Of a DNA stretch of 64,000 bases, positions 26,765-35,978 are shown one piece after another; within the stretch, counting starts at the first letter, position 1; each line of letters opens with the position of its first letter. The stretch lies in the NCBI RefSeq assembly GCF_001895025.1, contig NZ_BCXI01000010.1, positions 186,001 to 250,000 on the forward strand, written 5' to 3'. Below the pieces are notes generated by a model, which was not told the origin of the DNA, did no database searches, and saw only the letters and a program-made list of their open reading frames with translations. The position numbers and the translations under genes are program-made. The DNA is from Rhodococcus zopfii NBRC 100606 = JCM 9919. Its GTDB lineage: Bacteria > Actinomycetota > Actinomycetes > Mycobacteriales > Mycobacteriaceae.

Positions 26765-27691
26765 CTACGCGAGCAGTGCGGCGACGAGCCCGATAGCGGG
26801 AATCGATGCGAGGGTCGTCACGAGCGCCGCGTCGCGGGCCAGCACCATCCCGCGGCCGTAGCGGCTCGCGTACACGAACACGTTCTGGGCGGTCGGCAGG
26901 GTCGAGACGACGACAATGGCGAACAACTCGTGCCCGTCGAGGCCGAGTAGGAAACGCGCCATGAGATACGCGAGCACCGGCTGCACACCGATCTTGAGGA
27001 CCGACGCCAGCGCGACGTCGCGACGCGGGCTCTGTCCCTTCTCGAGGACCTTCACACCCTGCAGCGACAGTCCGAACGCGAGCAGCGCCCCCGGGACGGA
27101 TGCGCCGCCGAGCAGGTGGAACGGCTGCAGCACGGCGTCGGGCAGGCTCACCCCGGTGACCGCGACGATCAGGCCCGCGGCGCCGGCCAGCACGATCGGG
27201 TTCTTGAACGGCGCGGTCACGGTCTCCAGGCGGGACGCGCCGGCCCGCATCGTCGACAGGTCCAGGACGGTCAGCGCGATCGGGGAGAACAACACGATCT
27301 GGAACAGCAGCAGCGGCGCGACGAACGAGGCGTCACCCAGTACGAACACCGCGATGGGGATGCCGAGATTCGCGGAGTTCACGTACGAGGAGGCGAGCGC
27401 TCCGATGGTCAGTTCCGGCAGCGGTCGTCGGAGCCACAGCTTCGCGATCAGCAGGTACAGGGCGGCGATCGCGAACGCGGTCGCGGCGGCGACGTACAGG
27501 GTGGGGGAGAAGATGACCGACAGGTCGGAGGTGGCGAGTACGTCGAACAGCAGTGCCGGGGTCGCGACGAAGAACACCAGGCGGCTGAGCACCACCTGAG
27601 CCTCGGGGCCGAGCGTTCCGGTCCGGCCGAGGAGGAAACCGATCGCGATGATCACGAAGATGACACCGAACCCCGCAACCACGCCAGACAC
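26765..27691 (-). CDS. Auxin efflux carrier (AEC) family transporter
   Basis: 308 residues from a GTG, ten predicted membrane helices in two repeats of five. The family pattern is visible in SYVNSANLGIPIAVFVLGD (conserved Asn-Gly/Pro helix break in repeat 1) and STLPTAQNVFVYASRYG (repeat 2), with LLAFGLSLQG between. In bacteria such proteins move malonate, malate or related acids; the substrate here is unknown. Same strand as the lipoprotein and MFS genes, 22 bp upstream of the lipoprotein, so the three may form one transcript. Confidence 0.85.
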   Translation of the reverse strand: MSGVVAGFGVIFVIIAIGFLLGRTGTLGPEAQVVLSRLVFFVATPALLFDVLATSDLSVIFSPTLYVAAATAFAIAALYLLIAKLWLRRPLPELTIGALASSYVNSANLGIPIAVFVLGDASFVAPLLLFQIVLFSPIALTVLDLSTMRAGASRLETVTAPFKNPIVLAGAAGLIVAVTGVSLPDAVLQPFHLLGGASVPGALLAFGLSLQGVKVLEKGQSPRRDVALASVLKIGVQPVLAYLMARFLLGLDGHELFAIVVVSTLPTAQNVFVYASRYGRGMVLARDAALVTTLASIPAIGLVAALLA

Positions 27692-27883
27692 GGCGGTCGA
27701 GTCTAGTGATCGGGTCCCGATGACCCAGGTCACACCCGGTTCGGGTGCGCACCAGCTGCCGCGGGTGTCGTCACCGCGCAACTACTCGAGCAGTGGCGTG
27801 CCGTCGGGCGGTTGGTGGATCCGGGGGCCGGGTTGGGATGGTCGGTGGTCCGGGTGGGTTCGGAGCCGCGTACCCGGGAACGA

Positions 27884-27921
27884 CGACGCCGCCCCGTCCG
27901 GATGCGGACGGGGCGGCGTCG
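27884..27921. terminator. Terminator of the C- ribosomal gene cluster (left arm)
   Basis: CGACGCCGCCCCGTCCG and CGGACGGGGCGGCGTCG form a perfect 17-bp stem around GATG, 10 bp beyond the rpsR2 stop on the minus strand. Confidence 0.75.
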
Positions 27922-27931
27922 GAGTGCTGTC

Positions 27932-28189
27932 CTACTTGCTGCTGACGTAGGGAAGCAGCGCCATCTCGCGGGCGTTCTTGACCGCGACGGCAACCTGACG
28001 CTGCTGCTGCGGGGTCAGGCCGGTCACGCGACGGCTGCGGATCTTGCCGCGGTCGGAGATGAACGTGCGGAGCAGGTTCACATCCTTGTAGTCCACGTAC
28101 TCGATCTTCGCTGCGAAAAGCGGGTTCTTCTTGGGGCGGCGGCTCTCCTGCGCGCGTGCCTTCTTGGACGGTCCTCGCCTGACTGCCAT
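27932..28189 (-). CDS. rpsR2: 30S ribosomal protein S18, zinc-independent paralogue
   Basis: 85 residues starting [14 protein letters not shown] and carrying the S18 signature [21 protein letters not shown]. It contains no Cys, so it is the C- form that replaces the zinc-binding S18 under zinc starvation. Last gene of the rpmB2-rpmG2-rpsN2-rpsR2 unit, 10 bp after rpsN2, and followed by a strong hairpin. Confidence 0.96.
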   Translation of the reverse strand: MAVRRGPSKKARAQESRRPKKNPLFAAKIEYVDYKDVNLLRTFISDRGKIRSRRVTGLTPQQQRQVAVAVKNAREMALLPYVSSK

Positions 28190-28199
28190 TCGGTGCTCC

Positions 28200-28505
28200 T
28201 CACCAGCTCGACTTGTGGACGCCGGGTAATTCCCCGCGGTGGGCGAGCTCGCGCACACGCACGCGTGAGAGCCCGAACTTTCGCAGGTGGCCGCGCGGGC
28301 GGCCGTCCGCAGCGTCTCGATTGCGCAATCTTACCGGACTCGCGTCCCGGGGCATCTTCTGCAGGGCGGCCTGCGCGGCGCGGCGTTCGTCGTCGGTGCT
28401 CGACGGCCGTCGCACGATCTCCTTCAGTTCGGTGCGGCGCTGTGCGTAGCGGGCGACGACGAGCTTGCGCTGCTCGTTGCGGGCGATCTTCGATTTCTTG
28501 GCCAC
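28200..28505 (-). CDS. rpsN2: 30S ribosomal protein S14, zinc-independent paralogue
   Basis: 101 residues, the long S14 form typical of zinc-independent versions. It starts [14 protein letters not shown] and ends with the conserved [39 protein letters not shown] region. No Cys, hence no zinc ribbon. It lies 4 bp after rpmG2. Confidence 0.96.
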   Translation of the reverse strand: MAKKSKIARNEQRKLVVARYAQRRTELKEIVRRPSSTDDERRAAQAALQKMPRDASPVRLRNRDAADGRPRGHLRKFGLSRVRVRELAHRGELPGVHKSSW

Positions 28506-28509
28506 GGCG

Positions 28510-28674
28510 TTACTTCTCCTCGCGGAAATCGATGTGCCGGCGCAGCACCGGATCGTATTTGCGCAGGACGAGACGGTCGGGGTCGTTGCGGCGGTTCTTG
28601 CGGGTGACGTACGTGTAGCCGGTGCCGCCGGTGGAGCGGAGCTTGACGATGGGGCGGATCTCGTTGCGGGCCAT
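28510..28674 (-). CDS. rpmG2: 50S ribosomal protein L33, zinc-independent paralogue
   Basis: 54 residues, [20 protein letters not shown] to the end at FREEK, with the L33 core [23 protein letters not shown]. Lacks the CxxC pairs of the C+ form. Its start codon overlaps the rpmB2 stop by one base. Confidence 0.95.
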   Translation of the reverse strand: MARNEIRPIVKLRSTGGTGYTYVTRKNRRNDPDRLVLRKYDPVLRRHIDFREEK

Positions 28675-28910
28675 CAGAGTCGCTCTCCCCGGGCGCGCAG
28701 GCGGGCCACGACCGCGTCGATGCCGTCGCGGTCGATGGTCTTGATGCCCTTCGCCGAGAGGGTGAGGGTGACGCGCCGGCCTTCCGAGGGCACGAAGTAC
28801 GTCTTGCGCTGGATGTTCGGGTTCCAGCGGCGGTTCGTTCGGACGTGGGAATGGGAGACGGTCTTCCCGAAGCCGGGGGAGCGTCCGGTGACCTGGCAGT
28901 GCGCCGACAC
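28674..28910 (-). CDS. rpmB2: 50S ribosomal protein L28, zinc-independent paralogue
   Basis: 78 residues, [21 protein letters not shown] and the L28 block [15 protein letters not shown]. It retains a single Cys near the N-terminus but not the paired cysteines that hold zinc. First gene of the minus-strand arm of the cluster; a Zur-type box begins 35 bp before its start. Confidence 0.95.
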   Translation of the reverse strand: MSAHCQVTGRSPGFGKTVSHSHVRTNRRWNPNIQRKTYFVPSEGRRVTLTLSAKGIKTIDRDGIDAVVARLRARGERL

Positions 28911-28944
28911 GATGTGTCCTTCCTCGCCGACACGCTGAGCGTAA

Positions 28945-28959
28945 CGACAATCATTTTCG
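28945..28959. promoter_or_regulatory. Zur box ahead of rpmB2
   Basis: CGACAATCATTTTCG is a 15-bp imperfect palindrome of the actinobacterial Zur type, next to the minus-strand ribosomal genes. Zur binds with zinc and represses; its loss under zinc limitation would switch the cluster on. Confidence 0.75.
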
Positions 28960-28998
28960 ACAAATGGCCCGGCCGACTGTACGCTGCGGACCAGCTAA

Positions 28999-29013
28999 TG
29001 ACAATCGTTATCG
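28999..29013. promoter_or_regulatory. Zur box ahead of mrf
   Basis: TGACAATCGTTATCG, the second box in the divergent region, overlaps the probable start of the plus-strand transcript 14 bp before the mrf start codon. Same motif type as the box at 28945. Confidence 0.75.
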
Positions 29014-29026
29014 AAAGGTGGTTCCG

Positions 29027-30268
29027 GTGGATACCAGGACACCGCTGATCGTCGTGTCCGGCCTGCACGGTCCGACCGACCGCGCCGCACGTGCGTTGCT
29101 GCGGCCCGGCACCGTCGTCGTGCACCACGACCTCGGCCACATCGACGAAGCCGTCGTGCGGCGCACCGTCACGACCGTCGACGGCGAACAGCTCGACGTC
29201 CTCGAACTCGCCCACGGCTGCATCTCCTGCACCCTGCGCGAAGACCTCCTGCCGCTGCTGCGTCGCCTCCACACCCGCAGCTCCGTCGACCGGATCGTCC
29301 TGCACCTGGACCCGCAGCTCGAACCCGAGGCGCTGTGCTGGGCCGTCGAACACGTCGTGGTCGCCGGGGTGGTCGGGCAGATCGACGGACCCGCCGCCCG
29401 CGACGTCCGGGTCGAGGCCGTCGTGACCTGCCTCGACGCACAGACCTGGCTGGACGACGCCACCGGCGACGTCGACCTGCGGCCCGGCACCGACGACGAC
29501 CGAACCGTCGCGCAGGTGGTCGTCGGGCAGGTCGAGTTCGCCGACGCACTCGTCGTCGCACCCGGCGCCGACGGCTGGCAGCAGGCCCGCCTGCACGCCG
29601 TGCTCAGCCGCCTCGCGCCCGGCGCGCCCATCACCTGGACGGACGAGCCCGACGTCGACGCCCTGCTCGGCCAGGTCCCGCCGACCGCGCGACGCGGCAG
29701 CGTCGACGACGCCCACGCCCCGCTGCTGCGGGGGCAGCCCCCGCTCGGCGAGGACTGCGGGGTGCGACTGCTCGAATTCGCCGCGGGCCGGCCGTTCCAT
29801 CCGCAGCGGCTGCACGAGGCGATCGACGTGCTCCTCGACGGGGTGGTGCGGGCACGCGGCCGCGCGTGGGTCGCCACCCAGCCCGGCAACGCGCTGCTGC
29901 TCGAGTCCGCGGGCGGCGGCCTGCGGGTCGCCCATGCCGGGCCGTGGCTCGCGTCCATGACCCCCGAACAACAAGAACGTGTCCCGGCGTCGCGACGCGC
30001 GATGGCCGCGCTGCGCTGGGACGAAACCCACGGCGACCGCGACAGCTCCCTCGTGGTCCTCGTCCACGACGCCGACCCCGACGAGATCCTGGGCGCGCTG
30101 CGTGCGGCGCTGCTCACCGATGCCGAGTTCGCCGACCCCGACAGCTGGCCCACCTGGGACGACCCGTTCGGCGACTACCACCGCGATCCCTGCGAGGACC
30201 TCGAGCTCGGGCTCCGCGAAGACACCGCCGTCGAACCGGCGGCACCACGGAAAGAAGGACAGGCATGA
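29027..30268 (+). CDS. mrf: CobW/COG0523-like protein, probable ribosome-hibernation recruitment factor Mrf
   Basis: 413 residues from a GTG with GAAAGG upstream. It has the two-domain COG0523 layout: an N-terminal Rossmann region with the metal-site motif [11 protein letters not shown] (about residues 62-72) and a C-terminal CobW_C-like domain ([33 protein letters not shown]). The P-loop is degenerate: where GxxGxGKT(T) is expected the sequence reads [15 protein letters not shown], with no Lys. This matches the cluster position of the mycobacterial factor that recruits the hibernation factor Mpy to C- ribosomes (MSMEG_6069). A zinc chaperone role is the alternative. Overlaps rpmE2 by 4 bp. 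Confidence 0.82.
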   Translation: MDTRTPLIVVSGLHGPTDRAARALLRPGTVVVHHDLGHIDEAVVRRTVTTVDGEQLDVLELAHGCISCTLREDLLPLLRRLHTRSSVDRIVLHLDPQLEPEALCWAVEHVVVAGVVGQIDGPAARDVRVEAVVTCLDAQTWLDDATGDVDLRPGTDDDRTVAQVVVGQVEFADALVVAPGADGWQQARLHAVLSRLAPGAPITWTDEPDVDALLGQVPPTARRGSVDDAHAPLLRGQPPLGEDCGVRLLEFAAGRPFHPQRLHEAIDVLLDGVVRARGRAWVATQPGNALLLESAGGGLRVAHAGPWLASMTPEQQERVPASRRAMAALRWDETHGDRDSSLVVLVHDADPDEILGALRAALLTDAEFADPDSWPTWDDPFGDYHRDPCEDLELGLREDTAVEPAAPRKEGQA

Positions 30269-30522
30269 AACCCGGTATCCACCCCGACTACCACCCGGTC
30301 GTGTTCCAGGACGCGAACACCGGATCGACGTTCCTCACGCGCTCGACGATCACCTCGGACCGGACCGTCGAGTGGTCCGACGGCCACACGTATCCGCTGG
30401 TCATCGTCGACGTCACCAGCGAGTCGCATCCGTTCTGGACGGGAACCGCGCGGGTGCTCGACGCCGCCGGCCGCGTCGAGAAGTTCGAACGCAAGTACGG
30501 CAAGCGGCAGCGCCGCGCCTGA
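30265..30522 (+). CDS. rpmE2: 50S ribosomal protein L31, type B (zinc-independent)
   Basis: 85 residues starting [16 protein letters not shown] and containing TRSTITSD and the [20 protein letters not shown] block characteristic of type B L31. No Cys. The ATG overlaps the mrf stop (ATGA), indicating coupled translation. rpmF2 follows 15 bp downstream. Confidence 0.97.
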   Translation: MKPGIHPDYHPVVFQDANTGSTFLTRSTITSDRTVEWSDGHTYPLVIVDVTSESHPFWTGTARVLDAAGRVEKFERKYGKRQRRA

Positions 30523-30537
30523 AACGGAGGAAGAACG

Positions 30538-30711
30538 ATGGCAGTCCCGAAGCGCCGGATGTCCCGGTCCAACACCCGCAGCCGACGGTCGCAGTGGAAC
30601 GCGCAGGCCCCCGACCTGGTCCCGGTCACGGTCGGCGGGGTCACCCACCGCGTGCCCCGCCGCCTGGTCCGTGCCGTGACCCTGGGCATCCTCGACCCGC
30701 GCGACCTCTGA
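30538..30711 (+). CDS. rpmF2: 50S ribosomal protein L32, zinc-independent paralogue
   Basis: 57 residues: [20 protein letters not shown], then [21 protein letters not shown] and an end at GILDPRDL. The N-terminal block is the L32 signature; the Cys pair of the C+ form is absent. ACGGAGGAAGAACG provides a clear RBS. Completes a set of six C- ribosomal proteins in one Zur-type cluster. Confidence 0.93.
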   Translation: MAVPKRRMSRSNTRSRRSQWNAQAPDLVPVTVGGVTHRVPRRLVRAVTLGILDPRDL

Positions 30712-30715
30712 CCGA

Positions 30716-30768
30716 CCCGCCGCCCGGTGGGACCGGATATCGGTTCCCACCCGGAGGGCGGGCGGCGG
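30716..30768 (+). terminator. Long hairpin after rpmF2
   Basis: Nested arms GCCGCCC / GGGCGG and GGTGGGACCG / CGGTTCCCACC (one bulged T) fold into an extended stem 5 bp after the rpmF2 stop. No T-tract. Confidence 0.6.
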
Positions 30769-30788
30769 CCGGATGTCATGGTTACCGA

Positions 30789-31403
30789 GTGCTCCTGAAG
30801 ATCCTCGAACTCGTCGGCATCGTGGCGTTCGCGATGTCGGGGGCGCTCGTCGGCGTCGTCAAACGGCTCGACCTGTTCGGGGTCTGCCTGGTGGGGGTGT
30901 TCACCGCGGTCGGTGGCGGCATCGTCCGCGACCTGCTGCTCGACATCCATCCGCCGACGTCGCTGAGCAGCTGGCGCATCCTGGGGACCGCGCTCGGCGC
31001 GTCGCTTCTCGTCTTCTTCCTGCACCGCGCGGTGTCCAAGCTGACCCGGGAGATCCTCATCCTGGACGCGCTGGGCATGGGGCTCTTCGCGACCACCGGC
31101 GCGACCATCGCCCTCGACGCCGGCGCACGACCCCTCGCGGCGGCCCTGATCGGCGCGACCGCCGCGATCGGCGGTGGCATCCTGCGTGACGTCCTGGTCA
31201 ACGAGGTTCCGCTGCTGCTGCAGCGCGACCTCTACGCGATCCCGGCGCTGCTCGGCGCGGCGGTTCTCGTCGCCGCCCACGAGCTGGGACTCGGCCAGAA
31301 CCTGTCGCTGGTGCTGGGCACCGTCCTGGCCACGGGTCTGCGATTGCTCGCGCTGTGGCGCGGCTGGAGCCTGCCGCAGCCGCGACTGCCCCGCGAGGAC
31401 TGA
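30789..31403 (+). CDS. TRIC-family (UPF0126) cation channel protein
   Basis: 204 residues, seven predicted helices in two repeats, the prokaryotic TRIC layout. The paired glycine motifs are visible as FTAVGGGIVRDLLL in repeat 1 and GATAAIGGGILRDVLV in repeat 2. Expected to form a trimeric inner-membrane potassium or small-cation channel; in bacteria some relatives are annotated as glycine transporters. GTG start at the first residue of the first helix. The stop lies 3 bp before the direct repeat that precedes mprA. Confidence 0.88.
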   Translation: MLLKILELVGIVAFAMSGALVGVVKRLDLFGVCLVGVFTAVGGGIVRDLLLDIHPPTSLSSWRILGTALGASLLVFFLHRAVSKLTREILILDALGMGLFATTGATIALDAGARPLAAALIGATAAIGGGILRDVLVNEVPLLLQRDLYAIPALLGAAVLVAAHELGLGQNLSLVLGTVLATGLRLLALWRGWSLPQPRLPRED

Positions 31404-31406
31404 CAC

Positions 31407-31424
31407 CTCTCAGCCAGTTCTCAG
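31407..31424 (+). promoter_or_regulatory. Direct repeat ahead of mprA (MprA-box-like)
   Basis: CTCTCAG (31407) and TTCTCAG (31418) are repeated with an 11-bp period, 25 bp before the mprA start. The same pair with the same period occurs ahead of pepD (33599). MprA is known to bind loosely conserved direct repeats and to autoregulate. Confidence 0.65.
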
Positions 31425-31448
31425 ACGGCCCGGGCCACACTGGTGGGC

Positions 31449-32138
31449 ATGCGCATTCTGGTGGTCGACGACGATCGGGCGGTGCGGGAGTCACTGCGCC
31501 GGTCCCTCAGCTTCAACGGCTATACCGTCGACCTGGCCACAGACGGGCAGGACGCGCTCGACCAGGTCACGGTGAGCCGGCCCGACGCGATGGTGCTGGA
31601 CGTGATGATGCCGCGCGTCGACGGGCTCGAGGTGTGCCGGCGATTGCGCAGCACCGGCGACGACCTGCCGATCCTCGTGCTCACCGCCCGCGACTCGGTG
31701 TCGGAACGGGTCGCCGGTCTCGATGCGGGCGCCGACGACTACCTGCCGAAACCGTTCGCGCTCGAGGAACTGCTCGCGCGGCTGCGGGCCCTGTTGCGGC
31801 GTGCGGCACCCGATCCGAACCGCGTCCCCGAGGAGACGCTGAGCTTCGAGGATCTGACCCTGAACCCCGATACCAGGGAGGTCACCCGCGGGGATCGTCC
31901 GATCAGTCTGACCCGCACGGAGTTCGCCCTGATGGAGATGCTCATGGCGAACCCGCGCCGGGTGCTCACCCGCAGCCGCATCCTCGAGGAGGTGTGGGGC
32001 TATGACTTCCCGACGTCCGGCAACGCCCTCGAGGTGTACGTCGGGTATCTGCGCCGCAAGACGGAGGCCGACGGCGAGCCGCGGCTGATCCACACGGTCC
32101 GCGGGGTCGGCTACGTGCTGCGTGAGACGCCGCCGTGA
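31449..32138 (+). CDS. mprA: Response regulator MprA (OmpR family)
   Basis: 229 residues. Receiver domain with acidic pocket VVDDDRAVR, phospho-acceptor Asp51 ([11 protein letters not shown]), the Thr of VLTAR and Lys of LPKPF; OmpR-type winged helix from about residue 130 ([36 protein letters not shown]). Gene order mprA-mprB-pepD-moaB is that of M. tuberculosis Rv0981-Rv0984, where MprAB responds to envelope stress and controls sigE, sigB and pepD. ATG 31449 is preferred over GTG 31443. Its stop overlaps the mprB start (GTGA). Confidence 0.95.
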   Translation: MRILVVDDDRAVRESLRRSLSFNGYTVDLATDGQDALDQVTVSRPDAMVLDVMMPRVDGLEVCRRLRSTGDDLPILVLTARDSVSERVAGLDAGADDYLPKPFALEELLARLRALLRRAAPDPNRVPEETLSFEDLTLNPDTREVTRGDRPISLTRTEFALMEMLMANPRRVLTRSRILEEVWGYDFPTSGNALEVYVGYLRRKTEADGEPRLIHTVRGVGYVLRETPP

Positions 32139-33580
32139 TCGACGACGGGCAAGACACGGTGAAGCGACCCATGCGGCCTCCGATGCTGCTGACCAGCTCG
32201 GTGCCTCTGCGCGTCCGGGTGACACTGCTCGCGGCCGGCGCGGTCGCCCTCGCGGTGGCCGTGACGTCGATCGCGGCGTACGCGGTCGTCGCGCGGGCGT
32301 TGTACTCGGATGTGGACAAGCAGTTGCAGGCCCGGGCGTCCGCACTCGTCGAATCCAGCACCCTCATCACCTACGACCCCCGCTACATCGGCGGCGCCAA
32401 GCTCTACAGCTCCCTCATCAGCGTCGCGCTCATCTACCCGGATCTCGGCCGGTACGTGCCGCCGGGTTCGACGGTGCCGATCGGCGAACCCGAACTGGAG
32501 GTCGCGGAGGGCAAGGCCGAATCGTCGCTGCGGACGGTGTCGCAGCAGCGGGTGCTCGCGCAGCGCATCCCCGACGGCAGCACCGTGGTCATCGCGCAGC
32601 GTCTCGAACCGACCGTGCAGATCCTCAATCGCCTGGCCAGCGTGCTGTTCGTGGTCGGCGGGTGCGGGGTGGTGCTGGCCGCGGCGGCCGGCGCGACCGT
32701 CGGCCGCACGGGACTGAGACCGATCGCGCGGCTCACGGCCGCCGCCGAACGCGTCGCCCGCACCGACGACCTGCGACCCATCCGGGTGACCGGCCACGAC
32801 GAACTCGCCCGCCTGACGGAGAGCTTCAACACGATGTTGCGGGCGCTGGCCGAATCCCGGGAGCGGCAGAGCCGTCTCGTCGCCGACGCCGGACACGAAC
32901 TGCGCACCCCGTTGACGTCGCTGCGCACCAACATGGAACTGCTCATCGCCGCGAGCCGGCCCGGGGCGCCGCAGTTGCCGGACGAGGACATGGCCGAACT
33001 GCGCGAAGACGTGGTCGCGCAGATCGAGGAACTGTCGACGCTGGTCGGCGACTTAGTGGACCTGGCGCGCGAGGACGCCCCGGAGACGGTGTTCGAACCC
33101 GTCGACATCGCCGATGTCGTCGAACGCAGTCTCGAACGTGCCCGGCGTCGCCGCACCGAGATCGACTTCACCGCGACCACCGAACCGTGGTTCGTGTTCG
33201 GCGACCACGCGACGCTCTCGCGGGCGGTCCTCAACGTTCTCGACAACGCCGCGAAGTGGAGCCCGTCGGGCGCCGAGGTGCTGGTGGGGATGTGTCAGCT
33301 CGGCACCGGACTGATGGAGCTGACCGTCGACGACGCCGGCCCCGGCATCCCCGAGGAGGAACGGGAGCTGGTGTTCGAACGGTTCTACCGGGCGACGACG
33401 GCCCGTTCGATGCCCGGTTCCGGACTGGGCCTGGCGATCGTGCGGCAGGTCGTGATGAAGCACGGCGGCACGATCGCGGTGGACCGGTCCGCGCGCGGTG
33501 GTGCGCTGATCCGCATCGTGCTGCCGGGAACCCCCGAACTGTCGGACGGGTTTCCTCCCGGCTTTCCCACAGCGGATTGA
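32135..33580 (+). CDS. mprB: Sensor histidine kinase MprB
   Basis: 481 residues. Two membrane helices (about 27-50 and 165-190) flank an extracytoplasmic sensor domain of some 115 residues; then HAMP ([17 protein letters not shown]), dimerisation domain with the phospho-accepting His in [13 protein letters not shown] (about residue 252), and the HATPase domain with the N box [12 protein letters not shown]1 DDAGPGIP and G2 GSGLGLAIV. In mycobacteria the sensor domain binds PepD and the chaperone DnaK, signalling envelope damage. GTG start overlaps mprA. Confidence 0.95.
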   Translation: MIDDGQDTVKRPMRPPMLLTSSVPLRVRVTLLAAGAVALAVAVTSIAAYAVVARALYSDVDKQLQARASALVESSTLITYDPRYIGGAKLYSSLISVALIYPDLGRYVPPGSTVPIGEPELEVAEGKAESSLRTVSQQRVLAQRIPDGSTVVIAQRLEPTVQILNRLASVLFVVGGCGVVLAAAAGATVGRTGLRPIARLTAAAERVARTDDLRPIRVTGHDELARLTESFNTMLRALAESRERQSRLVADAGHELRTPLTSLRTNMELLIAASRPGAPQLPDEDMAELREDVVAQIEELSTLVGDLVDLAREDAPETVFEPVDIADVVERSLERARRRRTEIDFTATTEPWFVFGDHATLSRAVLNVLDNAAKWSPSGAEVLVGMCQLGTGLMELTVDDAGPGIPEEERELVFERFYRATTARSMPGSGLGLAIVRQVVMKHGGTIAVDRSARGGALIRIVLPGTPELSDGFPPGFPTAD

Positions 33581-33598
33581 CAGCCGTTCCCGGGGTTG

Positions 33599-33616
33599 TT
33601 CTAAGTGACTTCTCAG
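33599..33616 (+). promoter_or_regulatory. Direct repeat ahead of pepD (MprA-box-like)
   Basis: TTCTAAG (33599) and TTCTCAG (33610), 11-bp period, 56 bp before the pepD start. It mirrors the repeat ahead of mprA. Confidence 0.65.
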
Positions 33617-33671
33617 CGAGCAGGTCCACCCTGGATATGTAGGAATCCGAACGTGGACGAACGAGGACGAG

Positions 33672-34961
33672 ATGAGCGACGACCAGAACCCTGGGCAGCC
33701 GTACCAGCCGCCGACCACCCCATACCCGGGGTTCGGTCGCACGGAACCTCTCGGTGCGACCTCGCAGCCGGGGCCGCACCAGCCGGGAACGCCGCACCCA
33801 GGGATTCCGCAGTCCGGGTTCGCGCAGCCGGGCCATCCGACGGGTTCGCCTCAACCGGGGCAACAGCACTCGCCCCGGCGTGGCCGGGGTGCTCTCGTCG
33901 CAGGAGCGGTCGCATTGGCCCTGGTCAGCGGTGGTGTCGGCGGGGTGGTCGGGGCGCTGGCCGTGGGCGGCAACGACGCACCGGTGGTCACCAACTCGCT
34001 CGACGCGTCCAGGCCGGACACCACGACGGTTGCGAACGTGCCGGCCGGATCGGTGCAGGCGGTCGCGGAGAGGGTCGTGCCGAGCGTCGTGCGCATCGGC
34101 ATCGTCGGACGCGCCGGGCAGGGTGAGGGCTCGGGCGTGATCCTGTCGTCCGACGGGCTGATCCTCACCAACAATCACGTCGCCGCCGGCGGCGGACCGG
34201 GCGCGGAGCTGACCGTGTACTTCGCGGACGGCAGTTCCGCGCCGGCCACCGTCGTCGGCTCCGATGCGATTTCCGATCTCGCGGTCGTGCGCGCCGAGGG
34301 CCGCACCGACCTGACCCCCATCGAACTCGGTTCGTCCGAGGGCCTGCAGGTCGGGCAGGCCGTCGTCGCGGTCGGTTCGCCGCTCGGTCTCGAGAGCACC
34401 GTCACCTCCGGCATCGTGTCGGCCCTGGACCGGCCCGTCTCCACCAGCGGCGAGACGGGTAACCAGAACACCGTGATCGACGCGATCCAGACCGATGCCG
34501 CGATCAATCCCGGCAACTCCGGCGGTGCCCTCGTGAACATGGACGGCCAGCTCGTCGGCATCAACACGGCCATCGCCACGTCGGGTGGGCAGGCCGGATC
34601 CATCGGCCTCGGCTTCGCGATTCCCGTCGATCAGGCTCGTCGTATCGCGCAGGAACTCATCGACAACGGCTCCGCGACCCACGCCATCATCGGTGTGCAG
34701 GTGCCGTCGCGGGACGACGCCCGCGGCGCGACGGTCATGGAGATCACCGCGGGCAGTCCCGCCGAGAAGGCCGGTATCCCGCGAGGCTCGGTCATCACGA
34801 AGGTTGACGACCGGCTCGTCACCGACGGTGATTCGCTCATCGCGGCGATCCGGTCGCACGCACCGGGCGACACGGTCCGCATCACGTACACCGATGCCCA
34901 GGGCAAGAACGAGAACAGTGTCGATGTGCAGCTCGTCGCTGCGGAGACGGGGGGACGATGA
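33672..34961 (+). CDS. pepD: HtrA-family serine protease PepD
   Basis: 429 residues. A Pro/Gly/Gln-rich cytoplasmic N-terminus (about 1-68), a membrane anchor (about 72-98, GALVAGAVALALVSGG), a trypsin-like domain and a C-terminal PDZ domain. Catalytic triad: His in NNHVAAGG (about 168), Asp in SDLAVV (about 203) and Ser in NPGNSGGALV (about 283). PDZ: GIPRGSVITKVDDRLV. In M. tuberculosis PepD degrades or refolds envelope proteins and feeds back on MprB. Its stop overlaps a possible moaB ATG. Regulation by MprA is suggested by the upstream repeat. Confidence 0.95.
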   Translation: MSDDQNPGQPYQPPTTPYPGFGRTEPLGATSQPGPHQPGTPHPGIPQSGFAQPGHPTGSPQPGQQHSPRRGRGALVAGAVALALVSGGVGGVVGALAVGGNDAPVVTNSLDASRPDTTTVANVPAGSVQAVAERVVPSVVRIGIVGRAGQGEGSGVILSSDGLILTNNHVAAGGGPGAELTVYFADGSSAPATVVGSDAISDLAVVRAEGRTDLTPIELGSSEGLQVGQAVVAVGSPLGLESTVTSGIVSALDRPVSTSGETGNQNTVIDAIQTDAAINPGNSGGALVNMDGQLVGINTAIATSGGQAGSIGLGFAIPVDQARRIAQELIDNGSATHAIIGVQVPSRDDARGATVMEITAGSPAEKAGIPRGSVITKVDDRLVTDGDSLIAAIRSHAPGDTVRITYTDAQGKNENSVDVQLVAAETGGR

Positions 34962-35047
34962 ACCGGCGGACCGTGGACACCGGCACGCTGACGATCGATA
35001 TCGGACATACCGCTCGTCTCCTCGACAGGGCCACTACCGTGGGATCC

Positions 35048-35545
35048 ATGGAACTCGAAGCGCCCCGGACCGGCCGTGCACTCGTCGTCATCGTCGACGA
35101 TCGTGTTGCGCACGGAGACAACCCCGATTCCGCCGGCCCGCTGGTCACGGAACTGCTGCTCGAAGGGGGCTTCGTCGTCGACGGTGTCGTCACCGTCGCG
35201 GCCGACGAGGTCGAGATCCGCAACGCGCTCAACACCGCGGTGATCGGCGGCGTCGACCTGGTGGTCTCTGTCGGTGGTACCGGAGTGTCGCCGCGCGACG
35301 TGACGCCCGACGCGACGGAGGACGTCCTCGATCACGAACTGAAGGGCATCAGCGAGGCATTGCGGTCGTCGGGTCTGTCGGCCGGAGCCCTGGACGCGGG
35401 ACTGTCGCGGGGGCTGGTCGGCGTGTCCGGTTCGACGCTGGTGGCGAACCTCGCATCGTCGCGCGCTGCGATCCGCGACGGCATGGCAACGCTGACGCCG
35501 CTGGCCGCGCACGTCATCGAGGCACTGTCCCGGTTGGAGGAATGA
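35048..35545 (+). CDS. moaB: MoaB/Mog family molybdenum cofactor protein
   Basis: Predicted molybdopterin adenylyltransferase-type protein, 165 residues. MoCF fold with VVIVDDRVAHGD, SVGGTGVSPRDVTPDAT (nucleotide and pterin site; Asp and GGTG intact) and GVSGSTLVANLASS. Corresponds to moaB2 (Rv0984). Start: the conserved region begins at ATG 35048, and TACCGT lies 7 nt upstream as for a leaderless mRNA. An upstream ATG at 34958 overlapping the pepD stop would add 30 residues without obvious conservation. Overlaps the next small gene by 4 bp. Confidence 0.9.
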   Translation: MELEAPRTGRALVVIVDDRVAHGDNPDSAGPLVTELLLEGGFVVDGVVTVAADEVEIRNALNTAVIGGVDLVVSVGGTGVSPRDVTPDATEDVLDHELKGISEALRSSGLSAGALDAGLSRGLVGVSGSTLVANLASSRAAIRDGMATLTPLAAHVIEALSRLEE

Positions 35546-35778
35546 CCGCTGTGGGTGAGGACGCTGTGGGTGAGGACACCGGTAGGGATACCGGGGAAGG
35601 TGAAAGCGGGGGTGAAACCGCTCCCGGCAAGCGTCCGATCGACCGGGCCCGGCTGGCACGCATCTTCGGCGACGTGTTGCCCGAGACGACGCGGGACGAG
35701 CGGGGTCCGGGGGAAGAGCGGTCGGGGTCCGAGGAATGGCTCCGCCGCCAGGTCCCTCCACACCACGGAAATCTGTGA
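35542..35778 (+). CDS. Small acidic protein conserved after moaB
   Basis: 78 residues, starting by an ATGA overlap with moaB and a GGAGG six bases upstream. The N-terminal third is Gly/Glu/Asp-rich and low complexity, including a duplicated AVGEDxVGED; the conserved-looking end is RLARIFGDVLPETTRDERG followed by SEEWLRRQVPPHHGN. No domain recognised. The coupled translation with moaB and the folded-looking C-terminus make it a real gene despite its size. Confidence 0.75.
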   Translation: MTAVGEDAVGEDTGRDTGEGESGGETAPGKRPIDRARLARIFGDVLPETTRDERGPGEERSGSEEWLRRQVPPHHGNL

Positions 35779-35978
35779 TCTCGGACACTTGTCCATATGC
35801 GGATCGGATTGCATTTCAACTGTCGTTCGCCTGCGTGAAACTTTCCCGAAATATATGCATTTGCCACATCGTGGGAATCGGACGCGGTCGAGCGGGGTGC
35901 GCGGTGCTCCGCGGTGAACCCCGAAGGGTCGGTGGCCGGCCGGTGTATACGCGTTTACCAGCGGGTATGGGGGAATTG

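Noticed and set aside
34958-35047. N-terminal 30 residues of moaB from the ATG overlapping pepD
   Set aside because: No conservation is evident before ATG 35048, and a -10-like TACCGT sits just before it. Kept as an alternative start only.
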